From NCBI GenBank assembly GCA_030998015.1, contig JARWMV010000003.1:248001-312000 (forward strand): DNA of 64,000 nucleotides, read 5' to 3'. The notes under the pieces were generated by a model. That model was not told the DNA's origin. It saw nothing but the letters and a program-made list of their open reading frames with translations, and made no database searches. This stretch comes from Ceratorhiza oryzae-sativae. Lineage: Eukaryota > Basidiomycota > Agaricomycetes > Cantharellales > Ceratobasidiaceae. Shown one piece after another: positions 54,588 to 64,000 of this stretch (within the stretch, counting starts at the first letter, position 1; each line of letters starts with the position of its first letter). The position numbers and the translations under genes were made by a program.

Positions 54588-57570
54588 ATGTCACATATCT
54601 GGGAACGACAAGAAGTCCATAAGAGCTCCAAATGCATCGAGATCGTCATCACTCTGTTCGCCGAGTATTGTCAGGCGGTCACGACGATGGCGAATATCCA
54701 GAAAAAGCTTGCTCGAGCGCTGAGGGACGCTTCTGGAGTCAAGGGAACTGGTATGGCCCCAGGTATGTGTATTGGCACCGCTATATGCATTCGCTAACTT
54801 GTATGCAGCCAATGCTATGCAGGCTAGCGCTTCACTCTTTGAAGCGGTAGGAGAGGTAGACGGAAAGCTGGCGAAACTCGCGGAGAAGGAGTACGATGGT
54901 GTGAGCTCTGAAGTCAGAAAGCACTTCAAAAAGATGGCTGTGAGTACTCCATCTTTGATATCTCGAGCCAGCTGTTCATGAAAGGTCGCAGAAAGAGGAA
55001 AAAGCCCATGACGAGCTGACCTTCAATACAAATGTGAAGCTCAAACAAGCATGTAAGTGCATTCGTTCATGGCGGACATTTTGCTAACATCAAATCCTGT
55101 TAGCCGCCTCTTACGATAAGAAAGTCAAAGGCAAGATTCCATATACCGCCGAAGAGCATGCCAAGCATGTCCATTTGCTTAGCGCCTTGGGCAACGAGAT
55201 GGCTACCGCTAAACTGTGTGTGCCCCTTCCCTACCTGATCGCACATTCGTTCTGAGGAGCCTTCCAGCGCACACGAGACTCTTGTATCTCAAAGACACGT
55301 CACCACTCTCTTTGCAGTTGGTGCTTCTCTTGCTCGTGTTGCGGACGCGTCTTGGACTGGCGCTTGTGAACACGTTCGTCGTGCTGGCCCCCATGTTGGA
55401 CGGATTGGTCAATGGCGTTCTCTATGCGAGAGTGCGTGGGCGGGCGCTGTGCCAGAGGATCTTCCCGATATTGACAAACCGGGCTCCGGAGTGATTGAAA
55501 AGGACAAGATGGGTGGTTCTCCTCGAAAAGGATTCACCTTTCCAAGCTTCGCGGCAACAAACTTTACGGGCACAACGACCATGACGGGCTCTACGAACAT
55601 GACAGGAACCACGAGTACCTCGGGGACCACAAGTATGACTGGAACTAGCACCTCCACCGGCACTTCTACCCCTCTCATGTCGCCCTTTCCATTGACCCCA
55701 ATCCCAGGATTGGGGCCCAATGGTGCGGGAGGATATTTCGCTGGCGACGACGCAGATCTCAGGCCGCCTGCGCCACCATTTGCTCGAAACTCTGGCTCGC
55801 CTGCCCCAAGTCAGGGTACCGGCGTAGCCTCGCCGAGGCTTACCTCTCCTGCCCCGATCGGAGGCCCTGCGGTTTCTCCAAATCCCCCGGCAATCCCTCA
55901 ACGGAAAGAATCAAGCCAGTTCCCCCCTCCGCCGCAACATCCCGCTTCTCCCACCCGACCACATACAGGTTTACCGCCAGCATCACCCGTTCGATCCAAT
56001 ATTGGTCTTCCAATGGACAATTACGATGGGATGCCGCCTTCGTCTCCCACTCGGCCCTTTGCCAGCATGCCAGGTTCTTATGAAACGCCCCCATCCCCCG
56101 TTCGTGCACCCGCCTCCCCAGTTCGCGTTCCAGCCTCCCCCGTCCGAGGTCCCCCTTCTCCTGTGCGGACACCCGCACCTATCGTGCGAACAGATGACGC
56201 CGCTCCGTCCCCTCCGACGCCTAGCACGAAACCCAACCTGCCGGCAGAACATCCTACCCCAACCCCCAACCGGCAGCCTGGAGATAATGGATGGAGTGTC
56301 GGATCTTGGGGTGCTACGAATAACGAGCAAGGAGAACTTGCCAACGCAATGCCCCCTGTATCCATCTCGAGATTTTTGAACGAGAACAAGGAAATGGGGA
56401 TCGAGTTGGAAGACGTCACTGTCCGGGAGAGCGTCGAGAAAATGGCGGCCGCGGCCAGGGAGGCATCCGAGGGTTCGGGCAAGGCACTGAGCGAAGGGTG
56501 GGCTGGAAACCAGTTCGAAGTTGGACCAACAGGGACTGTGAAAAAGCTTCTTCTGGATGAGGAAAAGAGAGTCATCTCGGGTGGACCTAGGCCTATGCCT
56601 GAGCGCCCGATGTCGACTGTCGAAGGCGAGAGGAGGCCTTTACCAAATCCTCTCGATTTGAACGGAAAGACGACTCGCAAGAGAGGAGGGAGCATAGAAT
56701 CATTGACGAGTAGTGCGAGTACGAGTCGGGTGGCCGCTATGCGGAGTCGATATGATAACCCAGTGCGTAGATGGTGATTTTGTGGATCAACCAATGTACT
56801 CATGTGTTGTAGGGAGGAGGACCATTGTCGCCTCCGCTCGGAAAAGAAAGACCTCCCTTGTCACATGCTGTCTCGGACATGATGAACGCCGCTCGAATTG
56901 GCGAACCTCAACAGATACGCGGCGGGGTTTGGCCACCTCGACAAGCCCAACAAAACCAGCCCGGCCCGCCTTCATCCTTTTCTCAACAACAGCGTGCTGG
57001 ATTAGCTTCTGCATCCCTAGATAATCTTAATAGCTCCCAGCAGAACTGGGGTGCGATGCGGGAGCGAGAATGGCGAGCCCGAGAATACGCATTGAATCTT
57101 GAGCAACGGGAGCTTGAGTTGGAGAGGGCTAGGCTGGCGCTGCAGCGGGAGCATCAGCAAATGGCGGAATTCACAGGATCTAGTTCGAGTACCGGTGCGA
57201 GTGGGAGCGTAGCTATGAGCAAGAGCATGCCTATGGATGCCTATTCCGGTGGGAACACTATGGGCGGCCATCATGCCTTTGGTCGACGACCCGTTCTCCC
57301 GAGAGTAATCCAGATGATGCTCGCCCACCCTGGGCGACCAAACAAGCTGCCGCAGCAAACCGGTATACCACACCACTCCGGGACGACTCGGACACAGAAT
57401 CGACCTCGCCTAACAGCAAGGAGAAGAAAGGAACTTGGATGGGGCGAGGGTTGAGGCGATTAAGTATGCCCGCGCCATTTGCAGAGAAAAAACCGATTCA
57501 GGTCGTGTCGATCCCTGCGCCTAACAGGGAGTCGGTTGGGAATCGGAGGAGCTTTGACTTTCGACAATAG
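54588..57570 (+). CDS. BAR-type (Ivy1-like) membrane-binding protein with long Pro-rich and coiled-coil tail
   Basis: Seven exons: 54588-54762, 54809-54939, 54992-55052, 55104-55219, 55257-56762, 56813-57248 and 57314-57570. Phases fit and give 893 aa. Residues about 1-240 are a continuous helical region (SHIWERQEVHKSSKCIEIV, IQKKLARALRDASG, MQASASLFEAVGEVDGKLAK, FKKMAKEEKAHDE) resembling fungal Ivy1-type I-BAR proteins, which bind phosphoinositide membranes as curved dimers. The middle is disordered, Thr/Ser/Gly-rich, then Pro-rich with repeated SPVR/SPTR motifs. A charged coiled coil (REYALNLEQRELELERARLA) comes before the C-terminus. The family call rests on pattern memory. The fourth intron is unusually short (37 nt). 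Confidence 0.75.
56035..56205 (+). repeat. SPVR/SPTR motif repeats in the BAR-type protein
   Basis: Within exon 5 at least five SP(V/T)R motifs occur every 6-20 residues, the core being PPSPVRAPASPVRVPASPVR. Each is a candidate proline-directed phosphorylation site or SH3 ligand (PxxP next to Arg). The encoding DNA is an imperfect 18-21-bp tandem repeat. Confidence 0.7.
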
Positions 57571-59675
57571 ATGCGGCGAGGGTAAGAGATAGGCGATGTA
57601 TTATAGATTCGTGGGCGTGTTTTGTTGGACTCTTTCTCCTCGTCGTAGTATCGTTGTGTGCGCTGTTGTATTACTGGCGGTGTTTCCTTTTCTTGTGTGG
57701 TTTGTTTTGATTCACTATATATGATGAATAATTCGTGCCGGAGCTTGCCGTAGCTTAGCCGTGTCTGTAGGTTGTGTGCAATCGGTTAGATGGCGCATAG
57801 CTTGGTACATTCCCTCCCTTCGCGTTGCGTATATGCGCGAGCGTTAAGCACATCACTGGCGGAAATTGTCTCACGTTGATCAAATATGTCGAGATTTCGT
57901 TCAGTATTTCGTCATGCTCCTTTCGCTTTCTTCGCAATTTCATTCAATGGCTCCTCCTGTCAAGAGTTCACTGAATCGAAAGTTTTTGGGCAAGAAGCTT
58001 CGACCCTCATGTTCTTGCTCCATGACACGTAGATATTGAATCAGGTGAAGTCCGGTTCTAAGAGTGGGTTGGCGATTTTCTGTCATGGCGGTTCAGAAAC
58101 TGGATGGTAGCACAAGGGGGAGCTCTCCCTATGTCTCCATCTGTATCCAACTTAGCGATATTGATGAACCGAGATCAATTGGAAATTTCAAGATAGTTCC
58201 CAAAGCAGCTGCGTGAGAATTTGAAATATTTGGCGGGTGATCCAGCCAAGCTGGCGCAGGTTTCCAGAGAGCTGTCGATTAGTTTGACAAGTTCAAAAAC
58301 CTCAAGGATATTTTTTGAGTACAGAGCTTCACGTTGGTTGGTTGTTGTAGCAAGGCGTGGCCTTCCTCGTCTGCACAGCCACTGGGTGACTTTCTGGCAC
58401 AGAAGGACCAAGAGATACAGTCCTTGCAACAAGATTTGGACGTATAGAACACGATAAAAATTTCACATTTAATACGTTAGCTCCTTCTGGCGTGGGCATC
58501 CTGTATTGATGATAGATAGACAAGCCCGGCTCGTAGTGCCCTATCCAACCAACAGGCACCAAGCCTACGGTCCTTAGTAATCCACCATTGGATCTCAACC
58601 TCAGCCTAATGGAATGCGTCTTGATGTTTCGTCTCGGACCATCTTTTCCACCACTCTAGATTATAGAATTGTTTCCCCTGACTCTTGGCCTCGTATGACA
58701 CCGGGCATTCATGGTGGGCAAATGTCGCGTGACAAGATGGGTCTCGATCAGTATCTCGCGGAATTCGACTCACCCGGGAAGGCGTGCACCAGATGAGTAA
58801 ATATCGAGTATTATAGACATACTTATGGTGTCTTAATGCTTGGTAAATCAAGAAGCCGCGGGCGGAAAACAGCTGCATTCGGCTAAATCCGATACAGCCG
58901 CGAGGACAAGGCCGCCAAAAGGACAACATGGGCGCTCCCATGAAGCATCAAAGCGCTCATTGTCATAGAGTTAGTACATCGTGTTAAATCACCGAGCGCT
59001 CGCGGTCTTTCCTCTTAAGATGGGCGTCACTGAGTGTTTTAGGCTACTAGCGAAAAAGGAATACAGTCCAACGGCGCTACAAACGTTATACTGTGCATTG
59101 AAGCGAACTACGGCCGGGTGCCAGACACGTATTGTACCAAAAAATCACGTTCCCCTTGCAATGGAGCTCAGTAAGGCGAGCCGCAAGGGGCAGGCCTAGA
59201 GGCTTACCTTGTTGAGTGCGGCAAGCAATCCCGTACGGTACCCATTTGCATACACTCGTCTGACTCAGCCTCGATATCCTATCACGCAACGAGAGCACAC
59301 CTTCCAGTTCCTGGCGCTCAAATTTTAGTGATTCTATACTGACGAAGACCGAATTGAACTGCCTCATAGCGATGCGAACCATGGGATGGCGTTCGCGTTC
59401 GCCCCTATATGTCTGAATAGCCGCGCATACATACTCTGCGCCAGTGGCATGATAACCGCCAATACGATCTACAACTAAAATTGAGGCTACGGTCATACCG
59501 GAGCCTTACGGTTCCGGACGAATCGCTTCCCCCAGCCATGGGCGCTCAACTGGACATGCAAAGAAACAACATCTCTTGAATTGCCCGCATTTCTATACAA
59601 AAGCCGTACCAAGGTTCTGTCAGAGCCATCGCTACCCAAAGCCCCCAAAGTTCTACTCCGTATCCATAGCATACC
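57571..59675. other. Intergenic region with one weak minus-strand ORF
   Basis: A minus-strand frame at 59496-59086 (TVASILVVDRIGGYHATGAE, then FERQELEGVLSLRDRISRL) looks partly coding and may be a relic. The rest (57571-59085) shows no gene, repeat or RNA that I can support. Confidence 0.35.
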
Positions 59676-60241
59676 ATGTCTCTCTCCGACGGCACCTACC
59701 AGATCTTCAATGCCGATGTCACAACCCCCGGCGGACAGCGGCTTTATGCTGCTCGATCTGGCAACCATCTCATAGCCAGGAGTTTTAATAGTGTACGCCC
59801 CATCGTCACCTGTACTCAGTTTTTTATATGTCTTATGGTCCTTTTCTGCAGGATTTTATTGAAGTTAGGAAGACGGGTGATGAAAAATACACTCTCAAGC
59901 TCACTCGTGGCGGGCTCTTCATCGGGCAAAATGGCGGCCAGTTCTCATTCACCACTAGAGCATACGAATGGCGTATTTGGCAGATAAATCCCGACAAGTG
60001 GAAGTGCGTGCGTAGAGACTGGATTCCGCACCTGTGCTTTGAACTCATGTACTCTGTCCAGGATCGTCGCCACCGCGGAGGATTTGACCTGGTCCATCCC
60101 TCAAGGTGGAGACAACCCGAGCCGGGTAAGGGATATTTGAGGCCTAGGTTTCCAAGACACTAATCATCACACTCTTCAGATCCAACTTCTTGCGCAGCAA
60201 GGGCTCCCCGGTCAATTCTGGACTTTTGCTTGAAGTGGTGA
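59676..60241 (+). CDS. Small beta-trefoil-like protein, possible mycocypin/I66-type protease inhibitor
   Basis: Three exons, 59676-59792, 59852-60125 and 60180-60241, give 150 aa. The second intron has consensus GTAAGG and a CTAATC branch site; without it the frame would end at TAA 60163. The protein opens MSLSDGTYQIFNADV and has a repeated pattern of short strands (YTLKLTRGGLFIGQNGGQFS, then YEWRIWQINPDKW) like the fungal beta-trefoil inhibitors (mycocypins, I66 family) or trefoil lectins, which have about the same length. No signal peptide is seen, fitting cytosolic storage or defence proteins of this type. The gene model is well supported; the functional label is tentative. Confidence 0.6.
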
Positions 60242-63168
60242 TAAACCGACGATTGAATCGGTGCAAGTGCCTTGGCCACAAGGATTTGATGTAATTCAAC
60301 ATGGATGAATCTTATGAGATCTGGGCAAAGAGAAAAGACATACAGCAACCTGCATAACGATGACCCCCTTACCCCATCAAAACACATATAGTATCAGCGC
60401 CCAGATCCCCGGAATTCCCAACGATATCGATGTATCTGAGCGTGAGGTGACGCGAACAAAACGGCCGGCTAGTCACCCTCGAGAGTCACGGTGTAGTGCA
60501 TACATACAATGGGCTGCCGGTTCCTGTAGCTCACACGCCTGGGGCTGTGCTCCTGGCTTGGTCTGGGGTCTCAGTTGTTGCCTCACGGAGGTCATCAGAC
60601 AACGTAATATAAAAACAACACAAAACCCCATACACCAGCGTTTCGACCTGCACTCGAGAGTGCAACGAAGGTAGTGTAGTATTCACCCAAGGTGCTAAGC
60701 AAAGCGCAGAGGTCGGTGAGCCCAACTCCAGCAACGTGAATATAGGGACAGAAAGGGCAAAACGAAAATAAGAATGACTAAGAGGAACTAGCCCAGCGAA
60801 GCGGAGAAACCGATTGAAAGTAGCAACACAAAAGCTGGCAAGGCAGGAAAGGTAGGAAATTTTCATAGAAAAAACAATGGTCATGGGAGGAGTGGACAGG
60901 CAAGAATAGGCAAACTAAAAAAAAACGGACCATTGGGTGAGCCATGGAGAGACTGAGAGGGCCAAAAATCTGAGAGGGAGAGCGTAACGCAAAATGAATA
61001 GTTATTCAGTCTGCACCGAGTTCAGGAGGTAAGCAAGATGATGAATAGCAAAGTAGCCGTTGCTAAGCTGCTCTATTCACCACCAAGCAATCCGAGCCCC
61101 TTTTCTATTCACTATGCCACTTGGGACCTGTTTTTTCTGGAAATTCAGCGGGAATGAACCGCACTGGTAATGTCTACACTGACCAACGCCTATCAGTAAT
61201 TTGTGAGCAGTTAACCCTGATACGTGGCCACTAACATAGCCAGGAATTTTCTGAATTAAGCCAAATCTGATGAAGAGTATAAGTGCGCACAATGGTCATA
61301 TCGTCGTTTGGACAAAAATCCATTAGTTTCTTGCATTGCATAGTGTGCTGTGTATAGCATATATTCGGTAAATAACCATAGTCTCGTTAGTGACCCGATC
61401 AAGTTCTCTACTGGATAAACTAAAAACCTCGGAATTGCCGTTCGTAGTATCAAAGTTAATTCAAGTCAAAACAGAGGGTGGTGTATTCACTGTGAGGGCT
61501 GACTGTTCAAGATTTTGATTAGTGCGTTTCGTAACTCAGCACATGCGTCGTCTCACATTTCATCTCACGTATTGTCTCATGTACTGAGCCGTACGCTTAT
61601 GCGTCATCTTCTAAACTCCCACCACTCATCATATATGCAGCCTACATGTACTCTCGCCTATAGAGTGGCGAATACATTGTATTCCACTGCGTATATACGC
61701 TAAGTCATAGCTCTTGAAGACCCTACCGGTTCTATCTTCAACACTGACTACGTGAAGAACCGGAATACGCTCCTGCTATGCAGGATTAGGGACACCCTAG
61801 CATGTTGTACGACCTTTGGGCGAGTCTCTAGTGTATACCTTACTACCCATGCAGTTGTTGGATCACTCTGGTACCTTCAGTACAAGCATATTTGTATTCT
61901 ACACCTGGGATATTTCATGCCGGAGCGAGATCTTATATTGGGCGAAGAAAAGGACGTTCTACTTCTCTCTGATTTTTATGTGTGATAGGCGGTACTCCAC
62001 GATAGTCGTCAAAGACCCAAGGCGATGTGATTAGCGATGTGAATATGCCACAGCAGCCGAAATGCGTAAAATTTGGGCTACGATAAGATGACCTCACGAT
62101 TGCTTCCTTCAAGAGTACTGAACGGTATATAGGTTAAGCGCTGGTAGACGCTTGGTTTAGCAAGGTTTGCGCAGGTTGTGCGAAAATGTCGGCAAGCAGA
62201 AATAAGCCCAGTTGCTAATAATGAATATATTGTAGGCGGATTTTATGTCGAATACGATGACTTGATAACCGAATGAGTACCCCTTGGAGGCCGTGTACCT
62301 TCTACGGCCGCTTTGGATACAATGCTAGACCCCATGAATATTGCATTACACAACAGCGATTGAGCTTTAACACAACTAGGGAAAGTGGGTGAGAAAGCCA
62401 AAACCGAAACCAAGCTGGCACAAACAGTCGCGGTCGGCGAGTTCTAGCGAGCCAAGAACACATGACCTGTATTTGTATAGAGCATTATGCGAATTTCAGC
62501 TGCGATCGCTGCGGGCAAGACTAGCCCGTGTGGTTCCGCAAGCTGCGGCGCACAGGCCCTATTTTACTATTCTGTACCAAAAAGAAGCCAAAAATATCAC
62601 TGTGAAAGCAACATCCATTCCCCTGAATAAGTTGTTGAACGAGATGGTACGCCGCGGCGATTCCAGCGCATGTAGCCACCTTGAGTCCGTGTTTCCAAAT
62701 ATAGCTATCCATTTCTTCGTTTTATGTGCGTATGGATCATTGTATTTCGCTTTAAAATTTCAGCAAGGAAATTTGCCCTATATCATGTAGGCAAACACAA
62801 GCACCAGTAACCGCTTTCCCAACTGCCAAGAGCAATGGCTCGATAGAGGTAATAGTTAATTTTACGATGTTTAGCGAACTCGCCAGCACCATCCCCTCTA
62901 TCATCAATCAATGAGCCAAGCAACCATTTTTAGCCACCCAAAGACCCAGTCGTCCTTCCTTCGAACTAGTTCATACCCTGGTTCAAACAGTCGCTCAGTG
63001 CATAGCTCCCGAATGCCCATCCACCTAGATCTCGTTTGAACATCTCGGCAGTGTCCAGAAGAGATACATCAAGAGCACCAAACTCATGAATTGTGGTTGT
63101 CTATGTTTTTATTTTTACATGTGAGGGCATAAATACATAAACCCATGTAAAACAGACCCATATCCCAC
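60242..63168. other. Gene-poor region
   Basis: Open frames are short. Plus 62389-62790 (no ATG start) contains LRARLARVVPQAAAHRPYFT, then KATSIPLNKLLNEMVRRGD, and could be an exon relic. Minus 60884-60531 is hydrophobic but unconvincing. No RNA gene or element was recognised. Confidence 0.4.
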
Positions 63169-63941
63169 CTAAGAATCTTCGAAACACCGACCCCAAGACT
63201 CCTTATTCAAAACACGAACATCCTTATACTCGAATGACAAGTCCTCGTTGCAACAGTACAACGCAGCAAGATGATCATTGATCAACGAGATCATCCGTTT
63301 CTCAACCCGAGACCCGCCCATGCGTTCCTGGTACGGATTCGTAACGATGCGGACATTCCCCCAGACTGAAAAAATGTGCCTAACCAAGATGTCAGTCGGG
63401 AATCAGATTCTTGGTTCGGCCGTGACTACGACCTCCCCCCCCCTCCCTCCACAAGGACGTACTTGACCAACATGATGGCATCACTGTAACCAAAATCTTT
63501 GATCCTTGTATGTGGGTTTGGCTCGTGGCGCCCGAATACTTGTGTTTCGATGGTATGGAGTGAACAAGGCCGGTTCCGCGCTGGCCAGCCAGTAGTCGAC
63601 GGTGGTAAAAAATCGAAAAGAGCATACACGCATACATGCACCAGATGTGGCATCCGAGACGCAACCAACGGGAGTTCTCGAAGGTGTATTCCAGCATTTG
63701 AGATCACAATCTCTCTCGAGTCGGGAAAGATTTCACCTATCACAAACGTACTCTCATGTTTTCCCATGACAGATCCGGGTACAGGCATGATACCGTCGAG
63801 CCTTAACGACCGAAACGGTAGCTTTTTAAGTCTCCAAAAAACAGATGCTTGGACTGGGTACTGGCACTGCTCAGATTCAGTACGAGCTAGCCGAAGTGAT
63901 AGCTTCTGAAGTTTGGGACTTTCCATAGTGAGAAGTGTCAA
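63169..63941 (-). CDS. F-box/LRR-like protein, 3' part; 5' end beyond the window
   Basis: Two exons were traced, 63941(or beyond)-63463 and 63379-63169, joined by an 83-nt GT-AG intron (GTACGT donor, CTGAC branch). The first exon has leucine-rich repeat-like lines (MESPKLQKLSLRLARTESEQ, SLRLDGIMPVPGSVMG, then AGIHLRELPLVASRMPHLVH), as in the large Agaricomycete families of F-box-like proteins. The F-box itself would be upstream of the window. An acceptor-like TTTCAG just before 63927 suggests another intron. The stop is TAG at 63169-63171. Substrate unknown. Confidence 0.55.
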
Positions 63942-64000
63942 AACAGCTGAAAGAAGGCCATGAAGTGAACTTTGTATCCCTAAATTCCATAAAAAGCGGA

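Overview
The window looks like nuclear DNA of a filamentous basidiomycete. Genes have many short introns (about 37-75 nt, GT-AG or GC-AG) with CTRAC-like branch sites, and the protein families are ones seen in Agaricomycetes. I suspect a Rhizoctonia/Ceratobasidium-type fungus, but that is inference from remembered families. No tRNA, rRNA or CRISPR array was recognised.

Layout. (1) 0.2-7.7 kb is a transposon graveyard: a decayed minus-strand gene with a Ulp1-type protease domain, a decayed plus-strand ORF series of unknown family with a SAP-like tail, a 187-bp MITE, and a complete but dead 1,620-bp Tc1/mariner element. (2) 8.2-9.6 kb holds an intact three-exon gene of unknown function with nuclear-localisation-like motifs. 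(3) 10-21 kb is gene-poor, with scattered exon-like fragments, a 152-bp hAT-type MITE, a 9-bp minisatellite and a diverged direct repeat. (4) 21-27.7 kb is a near full-length, inactivated LINE (zinc-knuckle ORF1; endonuclease, reverse transcriptase and RNase H in ORF2) with a 229-bp MITE inserted in the endonuclease domain. (5) 28.5-51.8 kb is the highlight: four intact 13-exon paralogues of an HSPA12-like Hsp70 (652-656 aa), all on the plus strand, interleaved with up to five minus-strand copies or remnants of a nine-exon single-pass membrane protein gene that ends in a ZZ-like zinc finger. Two of these copies and one exon-1 remnant stand head-to-head with an Hsp70 gene. A BTB/POZ gene sits between Hsp70 copies 1 and 2. 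(6) 53.3-64 kb holds ordinary single genes: an unknown protein, an 893-aa BAR-type protein resembling Ivy1, a 150-aa beta-trefoil-like protein (possible protease inhibitor), and the 3' part of an F-box/LRR-like gene cut by the window edge.

How the parts relate. The repeated unit of the central cluster seems to be a divergent pair [membrane protein, minus | Hsp70, plus]. All Hsp70 copies keep their reading frame and near-identical exon lengths. Every membrane-protein copy carries a frameshift, stop or truncation. Premature stops in the mobile elements are almost all TGA, fitting CGA-to-TGA decay at methylated CpG.
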